Below are positions 35,620 to 43,984 of a DNA stretch of 64,000 nt, in pieces. The position numbers and the translations under genes are program-made. How positions within the stretch are numbered: the first letter of the stretch is position 1; each line of letters starts with the position of its first letter. The notes beneath the pieces were generated by a model. The model was not told the DNA's origin and made no database searches. It saw only the letters and a list, made by a program, of their open reading frames with translations. Source of the DNA: JANQSS01 sp965249735 (GTDB taxonomy: Bacteria; Bacteroidota; Bacteroidia; Chitinophagales; Saprospiraceae); NCBI GenBank assembly GCA_965249735.1, contig CBDFMS010000023.1:372001-436000 (forward strand), written 5' to 3'.

Positions 35620-36150
35620 ATGAAAAAAATTATTCTCTATAGCGCCGCAAGCCTCAACGGGAAAATTGCCAGGTCAAATGGAAACGTTGATTGGTTAGAA
35701 TCCATTCCCAATCCTGAAAATTCAGATTATGGCTATTTTGACTTTTATAAAACAATTGACACGACCATTCAAGGGTTCAACACCTATCAGCAAATTATAG
35801 ATTGGGGAATTGAATTCCCCTACAAGGAAAAGAAAAACTATGTGCTCACACGAAAGCAAGGATTAAATGACACAGAACATGTACAGTTTGTCTCAGCAAA
35901 TCACATCAAATTTATACGGGAGCTAAAACAACAAGCCGGTAAAGATATTTGGTTGATTGGCGGAGGCCAAGTCAATACATTGCTATTTAATGAGAATCTG
36001 ATTGACGAAGTACATTTACATATCATGCCTGTGATTATTCCCGATGGCATCGAAATTTTTGAAAATAAACCGCAGCAGAAGATGTTGAAATTAAATAAGT
36101 CGAAATCATATGCCTCCGGAGTGGTCGAATTGCAATATAAAATCGAATAA
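35620..36150 (+). CDS. RibD C-terminal/dihydrofolate-reductase-family protein
   Basis: A 176-residue protein of the DHFR-like RibD-C type. The opening MKKIILYSAASLNGKIARSNGNVDWLE is typical (S.DG.I....G..dWL), and DIWLIGGGQVNTLLFNENLIDEVHLHIMPVIIPDG (about 109-143) contains the NADPH-binding IGGG loop. Stand-alone versions are common in bacteria and their substrates are mostly unknown. The following AhpD-like gene starts 31 bases after its stop, so they probably form an operon. Confidence 0.85.
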   Translation: MKKIILYSAASLNGKIARSNGNVDWLESIPNPENSDYGYFDFYKTIDTTIQGFNTYQQIIDWGIEFPYKEKKNYVLTRKQGLNDTEHVQFVSANHIKFIRELKQQAGKDIWLIGGGQVNTLLFNENLIDEVHLHIMPVIIPDGIEIFENKPQQKMLKLNKSKSYASGVVELQYKIE

Positions 36151-36181
36151 CATACTAACCAAGTACTCTCAAGAATTAAAT

Positions 36182-36787
36182 ATGAGTTGGATTAAAACAA
36201 TTAACTACGAAGAAGCCGAACCACGACTAAAAAAGATCTACGATAGAATAAAAGGTCCTAATAATAATATTGACAATGTTCTACTCATCCATAGCCTCAG
36301 ACCGCATACGCTTGTGGGCCATATGACCCTCTACAAAAATGTACTACACAATTCAAATAACACACTACCTAAATGGTATCTGGAAGCCCTGGGTGTATAT
36401 GTCAGCCGATTGAACAATTGTGGTTATTGCGTCCAACATCATTATGCTGGCTTCAAACGACTGCTGAATGATGATGCATCAGCAATACAATTTAAACAAG
36501 CAGTAGAAAAGGACAAACCAGAGCAATTCTTTGACGGCAAATATCTGGCCGGTTGTCAACATGCGAAAAAATTAACACTCAATCACAGCGAGATAATTAA
36601 CAGTGATATTCTGAGTTTAATAGAGGCCGGCTTTACCGAGGGCGAAATACTTGAAATTAATCAGGTAACAAGTTATTTTAATTATGTAAACAGGACTGTG
36701 GTTGGCCTGGGTGTAAATACAACGGGCGATATTATTGGGCTCTCGCCAAACGACAGTGATGACCCGGATAGCTGGTCGCATAAATAA
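36182..36787 (+). CDS. AhpD-like carboxymuconolactone-decarboxylase-family peroxidase-related protein
   Basis: A 201-residue protein with the active site NNCGYCVQHHYAGFKRLL (about residues 78-95): the CxxC disulfide plus downstream His characteristic of AhpD-type alkylhydroperoxidases and 'peroxidase-related' enzymes. The preceding LRPHTLVGHMTLYKNVLH and PKWYLEALGVYVSRL match the family. It probably reduces peroxides via thiols; cytoplasmic. The ATG at 36182 is used, as codons upstream overlap the RibD-like gene. The two genes may act in one oxidative or detoxification unit (inference). Confidence 0.84.
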   Translation: MSWIKTINYEEAEPRLKKIYDRIKGPNNNIDNVLLIHSLRPHTLVGHMTLYKNVLHNSNNTLPKWYLEALGVYVSRLNNCGYCVQHHYAGFKRLLNDDASAIQFKQAVEKDKPEQFFDGKYLAGCQHAKKLTLNHSEIINSDILSLIEAGFTEGEILEINQVTSYFNYVNRTVVGLGVNTTGDIIGLSPNDSDDPDSWSHK

Positions 36788-36863
36788 TATAGAATAAAAC
36801 TTGGACCGGAACATTTGGTCTTCATCAGCATATCGAGTCTCCAAAGCACTTGTCGGGCAATTA

Positions 36864-36903
36864 CAAATGGATACAAATACACAGAAGTGTATGTACCCAT
36901 TTG
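36864..36903. repeat. Stem-loop between convergent genes
   Basis: CAAATGG (36864-36870) pairs with CCATTTG (36897-36903), with a nested ATACAC/GTGTAT stem and an AGAA loop. No T-tract; it may still mark the end of the 36182 gene or be an RNA structure. Confidence 0.4.
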
Positions 36904-37013
36904 CGAATTAGAAGTCTTGTTGACCAAAGAACACGCTTTATCAATCAGCCTGTCTTGAATATTTTATTGCGAATCTGAGACACATTCAATCGAAGACCAT
37001 CTATTAATTGAGC

Positions 37014-37529
37014 CTAATACAGAATCTCACCATTCCAATCATTAGAAAATACGCCGTCCTCGATTTCTTCATAATCTGCAATCACCCATCCACTTGCATC
37101 CTCAAATCGACCTGAACCGCCATCGATGGGAAACGGATCAATAGTCCCAGTAATCAAAAGTGTATCTCCGTTTGCTGCAACAATTGTGGTCAGACTACTA
37201 ATGAAGGTAAATGTATTTAAATCAAGGCAAGAAGAAATTGAACCACTAATATTGCCCATATGGGTGGCATTCCCCTCGAATATTGACTGTACCAAATGCC
37301 AGATTGGTGCGGGTGAACCTGTTCCACATACTGAAGCGTTTGGAGCCGGTGGTTGCGTAAATCCGGAGATAAATGTCGCATGAAATGGTCTTGGATTCTG
37401 ATTTCTTTCCACATCATCAAAGTTTTCGGAAATGAAGTCTGTCGGTTCATCAAGAACATTGTCCTGTTCACAAGCCGGTAGGATGGCAAAGATCAACAAG
37501 ACCAGGAATAAAAATTTAAAATTTTTCAT
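37014..37529 (-). CDS. Lipoprotein of AOC-barrel-like triplet, copy 1
   Basis: A 171-residue predicted lipoprotein from the ATG at 37529 (MKNFKFLFLVLLIFAILPAC, Cys about 20). The mature part includes NATHMGNISGSISSC, VAANGDTLLITG and GGSGRFEDASGW. These motifs (GNATHMG, ANGD, GGtGRFe.AtG) are those of small secreted beta-barrel proteins related to allene-oxide-cyclase/dirigent folds, as I know them. No enzyme activity is implied. It belongs to a tandem set of three; copies 1 and 3 are most alike. The frame is open 22 codons upstream but the leader begins at the chosen Met. Envelope location inferred from the lipobox. Confidence 0.72.
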   Translation of the reverse strand: MKNFKFLFLVLLIFAILPACEQDNVLDEPTDFISENFDDVERNQNPRPFHATFISGFTQPPAPNASVCGTGSPAPIWHLVQSIFEGNATHMGNISGSISSCLDLNTFTFISSLTTIVAANGDTLLITGTIDPFPIDGGSGRFEDASGWVIADYEEIEDGVFSNDWNGEILY

Positions 37530-37630
37530 AGTAATAGATTTTATTGCGCTTAAAGAATATATTATTTTTATTAAATACCATATCACGATATTCAATCGTG
37601 CTTCAATAATTCATTTTCTAAAACTCAACC

Positions 37631-38145
37631 TTAATACTGAACTTCTCCATTCATATCATTAGAAAATACACCGGGTTCCAGTAGCACAAATTCTGATGTG
37701 ACCCACCCGGTTGCATCTTCAAATCGACCGGAGCCACCATCGATAGGTAGCGGAACATCTTCTCCTACCATTAAAAGTGTATCACCGTTGGCCGCAACCA
37801 TTGTGAGCAAACTATTAAAAAGGTCCCCGTGTTTAAATCGAAGCATGTAGATATTGACCCACTGATATTACCCATGTGCGTAGCATTACCTGATAGAATT
37901 GATTGTACCACCAGAATGATGGGTGCGGGTGCACCTACTCCACATATCGTTGCATTTGGAGCAGGTGGTTGAGTAATGCCTGAAATAAATAATGCATGAA
38001 AAGGCCTTGGATTCTGAGATCTCTCGACATCATCAAAATTTTCCGAAATGGTGTCTTTCGGTTCATCGAGTACATTGTCCTGTTCACAAGCCGGTAGGAT
38101 GGTAAAGATCAACAAGACAAGAAATAAAAATTTTAAATTTTTCAT
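37631..38145 (-). pseudogene. Lipoprotein triplet, copy 2, frameshifted
   Basis: The N-terminal part (MKNLKFLFLVLLIFTILPAC through GSISTCFDLNTGTF) and C-terminal part (NSLLTMVAANGDTLLMVG through MNGEVQY) lie in different frames. Comparison with copies 1 and 3 shows that one extra T in the coding-strand T5 run at 37817-37821 restores a full-length protein of about 171 residues. The rest of the gene is uninterrupted, so the mutation is recent or is a homopolymer sequencing/assembly error. If real, the protein ends about 30 residues after the barrel begins. Confidence 0.75.
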
Positions 38146-38265
38146 GGTAATGGATTTTATTGTGATGAAAGAATGTATTATTTTATTAAATGATTTATAT
38201 TTCATGAGACTAAACCGTACAGCTCAAAATGTATAAATCCAAACAACGAACAATATAAATTCATC

Positions 38266-38781
38266 CTAATACACGATTTCGCCATCCCAAAAGGCAATAT
38301 TGACGCCATCGCCGATTTCTTCATATTCTGCATTGACCCATCCACTTGCATCTTCAAATCGACCTGATCCGCCATCGATCGTAAGCGGATTAATGCTCCC
38401 AAAGATCAAAAGCGTATCTCCGTTTGCTGCAACAAGTACGACCTCACCATTAAATAAGGTAAATGTATTTATATCAAAGCAGGAAGATATTGAACCAATA
38501 ATATTGCCCATATGGGTGGCATTCCCCTCAAATATTGTCCGTTGCAAATGCCAGATGGGTAAGGGTGTACCTGTTCCACATATGGCGGCATTTGGGCCTG
38601 GAGGTTGCGCAAATTCGGAGGTATATTCCGCATGAAAAGGCCTTGGATTCTGATTTCTTTCCACATCATCAAAGTTTTCGGAAATGAAGTCTATCGGCTC
38701 ATCAAGAACATTGTCCTGTTCGCAAGCCGGCAGGATGGCAAAGATCAACAAGACCAGGAATAAAAATTTAAAAATTTTCAT
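38266..38781 (-). CDS. Lipoprotein of AOC-barrel-like triplet, copy 3
   Basis: A 171-residue predicted lipoprotein from the ATG at 38781 (MKIFKFLFLVLLIFAILPAC). It keeps the leader, the acidic VLDEPIDFISENFDDVERNQ linker, GNATHMGNIIGSISSC, VAANGDTLLIFG and GGSGRFEDASGW. It is closely similar to copy 1 in leader and barrel, diverging mainly in the FNGEVVL segment. Being first in the minus-strand direction, it may lead a three-gene transcript, with 120-136-base gaps between copies. Confidence 0.72.
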   Translation of the reverse strand: MKIFKFLFLVLLIFAILPACEQDNVLDEPIDFISENFDDVERNQNPRPFHAEYTSEFAQPPGPNAAICGTGTPLPIWHLQRTIFEGNATHMGNIIGSISSCFDINTFTLFNGEVVLVAANGDTLLIFGSINPLTIDGGSGRFEDASGWVNAEYEEIGDGVNIAFWDGEIVY

Positions 38782-39321
38782 AGTAGTAGATTTTATTGTA
38801 ATGAAAGTATGTATTCCTTTACTCATTACTTAATGCCCTACATCCATAATCCCGGAAGCATTAATAACCCATGCCCCGATAATATCATGCCATTATTTCT
38901 AAATTAGGGTGTACTCGTGGTAAGTTCTGCGAAGAAATAATTAAGTAAAAATAAATCTGTTGCTGACATTGAAAAGCGGACAATGCCATCCATATTTTAT
39001 TCGATAAGAAGATGCAATAAGTTGATAATTTATTCTTACTAGATTTTTATCCCTCTTAATTTATCAATTTTATAAAATACAAAACAATGACTTGTGTCAT
39101 TAAAACTGGTGAGTATTCTCATAATCGAGTAATTTTCGATTGAAACATTTCATAATCCGAAACGAATTGCACCAATCCGATCGATACAAACTTTGACTAC
39201 CTCCAGGTATAATATGGTCGGTCAGACAGGACAAAAAACATGCAATTAGCTATTGCTAATAACTTCTAAAAATCGTATATTAGGGAAGAGGCCATCGTCA
39301 TACATCTAACTATGTAATACT
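38782..39321. other. Divergent intergenic region, no gene seen
   Basis: About 540 AT-rich bases between the lipoprotein triplet and the C_GCAxxG_C_C gene. No coding frame or RNA gene is apparent. A small perfect hairpin (ATTAGC-TATT-GCTAAT, 39244-39259) lies 60 bases before the downstream gene. Confidence 0.4.
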
Positions 39322-40209
39322 ATGGATATTAACAAAAACAAATCAATCTCCAATCACAACGACGCCAAAAAAGTATTCAGGAAATTAGGCACATGTTCCC
39401 GTACTTTTATTTACTTATTAAATCGAGAGTTTGGTCATCTAAATGAAGATGCAGAACGAGCCGCTGACCCATTGTCCGGTGGAATAATGAGAAGAGGCCA
39501 TCAATGCGGGATGTTATGGGGATCCGCCTTAGCGGCCGGAGCAGAATCTTTTCGGAGATTCGGCAACAGTGAGAAAGCCATCAGTGCTGCCGTTTCAGCT
39601 ACCCAATCCCTCATGGATTCCTTTAAAGACCGGACCAGCACCATCCAATGTCGGGAGATCACCGACTGCAATTTCATGAGCAACTTGAGCATGGCGAAGT
39701 ACTTAATCACCGGTCGTTTCCTAGGTTGTTTTAGATTGGCAGAAAAGTGGGCCCCGGAGGCTATCGAATCAGCATTAGAGGGATTATCCATTGAAACCGA
39801 TGTTCCTTCGTACACACCCGTGAGTTGCGCCACAGAAATCGTTAAAAAATTAGGCGGCAGCGAAGAAGAAGCAATCCAAGTGGCGGGATTTGCCGGGGGG
39901 CTTGGTTTGAGCGGCAATGCATGTGGTGGGTTGGCGGCGGCCATATGGATGAAGACGCTAGCCTGGTGCAGAAAGCATCCGGAAAAATCCGCATATAACA
40001 ATCCCGATGCAGAAGAAGCATTTGAAGCCTTCATGGCTGCAAGCGATTCCGAGATTCGATGTGATAAAATAACAGGCCAATGCTTCAAGTCCCTGGATGA
40101 ACACACCCAATTCATCCAATGCGGGGGATGCAATCAATTCATTGATATACTCTCACAAGCCTCGTCAAGCATGAAAAATGAGACCTTATGGCACGTGTCA
40201 ACGAAATAG
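39322..40209 (+). CDS. Double-domain C_GCAxxG_C_C family protein
   Basis: A 295-residue protein with two copies of the C_GCAxxG_C_C pattern. Domain one (about residues 15-135) has LGTCSRTFIYLLNREFG, HQCGMLWGSALAAGAES and TIQCREITDC. Domain two (about 150-290) has VSCATEIVKKLGGSEEEAI, GNACGGLAAAIWM and a late Cys cluster (CDKITGQCF, CGGCNQF). The single-domain family is known as a probable redox protein with selenocysteine variants; here all are Cys. A tandem form of this size is less usual. No TGA occurs in frame. No signal peptide; cytoplasmic redox role inferred. It stands alone. Confidence 0.78.
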   Translation: MDINKNKSISNHNDAKKVFRKLGTCSRTFIYLLNREFGHLNEDAERAADPLSGGIMRRGHQCGMLWGSALAAGAESFRRFGNSEKAISAAVSATQSLMDSFKDRTSTIQCREITDCNFMSNLSMAKYLITGRFLGCFRLAEKWAPEAIESALEGLSIETDVPSYTPVSCATEIVKKLGGSEEEAIQVAGFAGGLGLSGNACGGLAAAIWMKTLAWCRKHPEKSAYNNPDAEEAFEAFMAASDSEIRCDKITGQCFKSLDEHTQFIQCGGCNQFIDILSQASSSMKNETLWHVSTK

Positions 40210-40351
40210 TGATTAATAACCGGCACTTCCTGGTCTTTAGAATAAATTAACGGCATAAACAAAAGCAAGGCTTTACGGTTGATACTCTGTGATGCAGCTT
40301 CGGCAATAAAATATATTCCCTACTTTAACAGTTCAATTGATCGCTTAACCT

Positions 40352-41866
40352 ATGATACAAAAAACCATACTCTCGATATTCTGCTTTCTCTATGCGTTTA
40401 ACTGGTCTGTAGGACAATCAGAGATCAACTTCACGGATGTTTTTTACCTGGATCAACTCAACACGATACATATCCTTTTTCAAGGTGAAGATTGGCGAGA
40501 TGACCTTGATCGCTTTGGGGAGTTCACCACAGCCGTGATACACGTAAATAACGAACAAGCCATCGGTGGAAAGTTAGCGCGAAAAGGGAATTCATCGAAT
40601 AGCAATACCATCCTGAGAGATAAATTTCCGATGAAATTCGACGGGCCCGGGAGTTTCAATTTTAAATTGAATAATAATTATCGGGACTATACAATGGGAG
40701 CCCGGGAATACTTAGGCTATAAATTGCACAAAGCCTTCACAGGAATAGGTTCTGACGTCGCCGTGGCAGACGTATATATCAATGACCAATACTACGGCAT
40801 GTTCAATATCGTCGAGGACCTTAACAAAGGCTTCTACCGTGATAAAGTGGGCCTGATTACCGAACGGGTTAAATCAAGCTTGACTGCCACCGGAAAACTT
40901 GAGGATAAAATTAGCAGCAATCTCAATTGGTTGGGCGAAGACCTGGAGCTGTATAAAGGAAGATATGAGGTGAAAGACGGTAAGTTGGCCACCCTGGTGT
41001 CACTAATCGACATCATGAATAACAGCCCTGAAGAGGCCCATAATCACATCGATATTGAGCAAGTTATTCGTTATATCGTGGTCGAGAATTATATTATGAA
41101 TACCGACGGTATCATAGGTAAAAAATACAGCCATAATTACGAACTAATAAAACGTGCAACCGACAATAAATGGCAATTAGTCCCATGGGATTTGAATTTA
41201 TGTTTTGGCGCTTTTTCAGAATCCTTGTTCAGCGAAGAAGAAATTCCCATTGATGAGATCGTAAAAATCCATCCAACTCTTGGAGGAGAAAACAATGGAC
41301 TAATTCGTTTGGTTACCGAACATTATCGGTTCTTATATCATCACCTCTACAGCAAATTACTATGGCAATATCCGGCTGATAAATTAGTGGACTGGGCAAA
41401 TGATTTTCGAAAAATTGTGAATTCCAGTTCGGAAGTTGATGATAAATTATACGAAAAAGATTTGTGGCGAAAAGCTTACCAGCAAAACCTTCTGGCAAAG
41501 GACGGCTACGTCCCAGGACTTATACCCATCATTCGTGAGCGATATGACTACCTGCAAAGTATAAATTTCACTGAAATATTTTACAACCGTATTGTTAGCA
41601 TATCTGAAGAAAACGGTTTATTAACCATCATCACTACGCCTGGTGTAAAAAAGAGCAAGGTGATGATAGAGTATCAAAATGCTGCCGGCGAGAATAAAAC
41701 ACTACGCCCTACTGCCAGTGAAGAAATACCGAACACCTATACACACATGCTGCCCAAGGATCTCGTTTCATATTATGTAGTTGCCGAAGATTTAGGCGTT
41801 CGGTTTAGTTATCCATACAATGGAAAATTAGCACCGATTCAGTTTAATCGTTCATCTTCCAATTAG
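40352..41866 (+). CDS. CotH kinase-like protein, secreted
   Basis: A 504-residue protein with a signal peptide (ILSIFCFLYAFNWSVGQ). The CotH region includes KLARKGNSSNSNTILRDKFPMKF (about 74-96), VADVYINDQYYGMFNIVEDLNKGFYRD (about 139-165, the family's central motif), YIVVENYIMNTDGI near 240 and KWQLVPWDLNLCFG near 272, which holds the Asp of the kinase active centre. CotH proteins are atypical kinases that phosphorylate secreted proteins in spores. In Bacteroidota they are usually exported and their targets are unknown. The C-terminal 100 residues are beta-rich. Confidence 0.88.
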   Translation: MIQKTILSIFCFLYAFNWSVGQSEINFTDVFYLDQLNTIHILFQGEDWRDDLDRFGEFTTAVIHVNNEQAIGGKLARKGNSSNSNTILRDKFPMKFDGPGSFNFKLNNNYRDYTMGAREYLGYKLHKAFTGIGSDVAVADVYINDQYYGMFNIVEDLNKGFYRDKVGLITERVKSSLTATGKLEDKISSNLNWLGEDLELYKGRYEVKDGKLATLVSLIDIMNNSPEEAHNHIDIEQVIRYIVVENYIMNTDGIIGKKYSHNYELIKRATDNKWQLVPWDLNLCFGAFSESLFSEEEIPIDEIVKIHPTLGGENNGLIRLVTEHYRFLYHHLYSKLLWQYPADKLVDWANDFRKIVNSSSEVDDKLYEKDLWRKAYQQNLLAKDGYVPGLIPIIRERYDYLQSINFTEIFYNRIVSISEENGLLTIITTPGVKKSKVMIEYQNAAGENKTLRPTASEEIPNTYTHMLPKDLVSYYVVAEDLGVRFSYPYNGKLAPIQFNRSSSN

Positions 41867-42057
41867 ATTTTATATAATAATATTGGACAAATGATATAAT
41901 TAATGACGTTCAATACAGAATATTGTGCGTTGGTGGATTCATGTACCAATCTTCAGGAAATCTTTTCTTATTTTGGTCTGGATTAAAACCTGTCATTATT
42001 GTGTTCTAATTTGATAACGATGAATAATTTTTATACTTCAAAAATTAATCGATAGCC

Positions 42058-43668
42058 ATGAACAAAATTAAACTTCATAACCTTGACGAGCTCGAAGATC
42101 GAAAACCGGCGGCAGCCCAGGTAAACGGACTTGATCTCGTTGTGACTAAGTTCGACGATTCCGTTTCTGTATTGTATGGCAGATGTTTACACAGAGGTGC
42201 ACTTATGGCTGACGGACATGTCCAGGGTCAGGATTTAATTTGTGGAGTCCACGGATGGGATTACCGTCTTGAAACCGGTGTCAGCGCATACAATAATTCA
42301 GAAATCTTACATAAATTCCATTCAGAAATCAGTGAAAATTGGGTTTGGGTGGACGAGGATGAAATCAACACCTACCTCAAAAATCACCCGCAACCATTTG
42401 ATCGTGACCAATATTTAGGGCAATACGCAGACACCCACCCTGAGAGCACAGAACCATACAGTTTATTGATTAAAGAATTGGCGCAAAACGGACTCAAGAA
42501 GTTTGGTAAGCACGGTCCATCGGCAGCCATGGGTGTTGATCGTAATACACTGCCTAAATGGGAGGATATACAATTTCTTCCTGCTCAAATGGCTAGCAGG
42601 CCGTTATTGGATGAGGAAGCCGTGAGCACCCAGGTTGTCATCGGTAAAAATGCTAAAAAGCCACTGGTATTGGATATCCCGACGTTTGTTTCTGATATGA
42701 GTTTCGGATCGCTATCGCGTGAAGCCAAAATTGCATTGGCACGAGGAGCTGAGGCCGTTGGAACAGGGATTTGCAGTGGCGAAGGTGGTATGCTGCCGGA
42801 AGAACAAGAAAACAACTCCAGGTATTTTTATGAATTGGCGTCGGCAAAATTTGGTTTCTCCTGGGATAAAGTAGCCAAGGCTCAGGCGTTTCATTTTAAA
42901 GGTGGTCAAGGTGCAAAGACAGGCACAGGTGGCCACCTGCCCGGACATAAGGTGACAGAAGAAATCGCAGCAGTTCGCGGACTAAAAGTCGGGCAATCAG
43001 CAATTTCCCCCGCTGCATTTCCTGACCTGATCACCGTTACAGACTTCCAGGAAGTGGCCAGGGAGGTCCGTACTATAACTGGAGGGATCCCCATTGGATA
43101 TAAAGTGGCAGCCAGTCATATCGAAGCGGATATTGACTTTGCCCTGGAGGTAGGGGTAGACTATATCATCCTCGATGGTCGTGGTGGAGGAACAGGCGCA
43201 GCACCTACAGTCCTGCGAAACAATATCAATGTCCCAACTATACCTGCACTTGCTCGGACACGACGCCACCTGGACAAGATCGGGGCGAATGATATCACCC
43301 TCGTTATCACAGGCGGATTACGCGTTGCTGAAGATTTTGCAAAAGCCATGATGCTGGGTGCCGATGCCATCGCAGTTGCCAATTCGGCCATACAAGCAAT
43401 AGGTTGTCTTGGTATGCGGGCATGCAATTCCAATAACTGCCCGGTGGGTATCGCCACACAAAAAGACCATCTACGAAAACGACTCATTATAGAGTCTTCT
43501 GCCCAACAACTCAGCAATTATTTTTTAGCAACAAATGATTTGATCAAAGTCATTGCCCGCGCATGTGGCCATGATGATGTAACCAAATTCAATATGAATG
43601 ATTTAAGCACCTTTAATTTAGACATGCATCATCTGACAGGCATTCCTTATGCCGGTGTAAATCCATAA
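42058..43668 (+). CDS. Rieske ferredoxin fused to glutamate-synthase-type FMN domain
   Basis: A 536-residue fusion. Residues about 1-100 are a Rieske [2Fe-2S] domain: CLHRGA at about 42-47 and CGVHGWDY at about 62-69 give the C-x-H...C-x2-H ligands. Residues about 170-536 are a glutamate-synthase-like (beta/alpha)8 FMN domain with FVSDMSFGSLSREAKIALARGA, GICSGEGGMLPEEQ, GQGAKTGTGGHLPG, ILDGRGGGTGAAP and CNSNNCPVGIATQ (3Fe-4S-type Cys motif). There is no glutaminase domain, so it is not canonical GltB. An oxidoreductase that takes electrons through its own Rieske centre is inferred. It leads an operon: the next genes follow after 17 bases and then by ATGA overlaps. The flavin-binding tail is complete. 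Confidence 0.88.
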   Translation: MNKIKLHNLDELEDRKPAAAQVNGLDLVVTKFDDSVSVLYGRCLHRGALMADGHVQGQDLICGVHGWDYRLETGVSAYNNSEILHKFHSEISENWVWVDEDEINTYLKNHPQPFDRDQYLGQYADTHPESTEPYSLLIKELAQNGLKKFGKHGPSAAMGVDRNTLPKWEDIQFLPAQMASRPLLDEEAVSTQVVIGKNAKKPLVLDIPTFVSDMSFGSLSREAKIALARGAEAVGTGICSGEGGMLPEEQENNSRYFYELASAKFGFSWDKVAKAQAFHFKGGQGAKTGTGGHLPGHKVTEEIAAVRGLKVGQSAISPAAFPDLITVTDFQEVAREVRTITGGIPIGYKVAASHIEADIDFALEVGVDYIILDGRGGGTGAAPTVLRNNINVPTIPALARTRRHLDKIGANDITLVITGGLRVAEDFAKAMMLGADAIAVANSAIQAIGCLGMRACNSNNCPVGIATQKDHLRKRLIIESSAQQLSNYFLATNDLIKVIARACGHDDVTKFNMNDLSTFNLDMHHLTGIPYAGVNP

Positions 43669-43685
43669 ATAAATATTACGCTCAG

Positions 43686-43898
43686 ATGGAAGTATTCATA
43701 TCAACCCTCCTATTCATCGTGGCACTTTACCTGGTATTGGGTTTTATTTTTACTATAGTTTTTTTATTTAAAGGACTGTCTAAAGTAGATCCACTTACCA
43801 TCGATGTCGGAGCCTTTTTTAAACTCCTAATCATTCCGGGTCTCGTTGTATTTTGGTTAATATTTTTACGTAAGTGGCTAAAACATTCTAGCACATGA
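43686..43898 (+). CDS. Small two-helix membrane protein
   Basis: A 70-residue protein with two membrane segments (about 7-28 and 44-62) separated by FKGLSKVDPLTIDVG. The C-terminus is basic. From memory, similar small proteins occur next to redox membrane genes in other Bacteroidota; unchecked. It lies 17 bases after the Rieske-FMN gene, and its stop overlaps the next start (ATGA at 43895-43898), which indicates translational coupling within the redox operon. Function is unknown; an accessory subunit or assembly peptide is inferred. Confidence 0.7.
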   Translation: MEVFISTLLFIVALYLVLGFIFTIVFLFKGLSKVDPLTIDVGAFFKLLIIPGLVVFWLIFLRKWLKHSST

Positions 43899-43984
43899 AT
43901 CCGACATTACGAAAAAGACATGTTTCGATCTGGATTGTATTAGTTCTTATTATTTCTCTATTGATCATATTAGCCATTCGATGA
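43895..43984 (+). CDS. 29-residue single-helix membrane peptide
   Basis: An ATG frame of 29 codons overlapping its neighbours at both ends by ATGA (43895-43898 and 43981-43984). It encodes MNPTLRKRHVS, a basic N-terminus, then one helix (IWIVLVLIISLLIILAI) and a final Arg, so a single-pass N-in peptide. Both overlaps are exact, so it fills the gap between two coupled genes without leaving spare DNA; chance is unlikely. Probable small subunit of the adjacent membrane redox complex (inference). Confidence 0.65.
   Translation: MNPTLRKRHVSIWIVLVLIISLLIILAIR

Larger units (their letters stand above)
37014..38781 (-). repeat. Tandem gene triplication
   Basis: Three head-to-tail copies of one lipoprotein gene with preserved leaders, linkers and barrels, plus similar untranslated DNA before each start (for example the 'AATAAAATCTATTAC' type sequence before the start codons). 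Recent duplication is the simplest explanation. Confidence 0.85.

Noticed and set aside
39322..40209. Selenocysteine in the C_GCAxxG_C_C protein
   Set aside because: All relevant positions are Cys codons and the frame has no TGA before its TAG stop.
40191..40215. TGGCACG as part of a sigma54 promoter
   Set aside because: It lies at the end of a coding region and no GC follows at the required ten-base spacing in a TTGC-like context.
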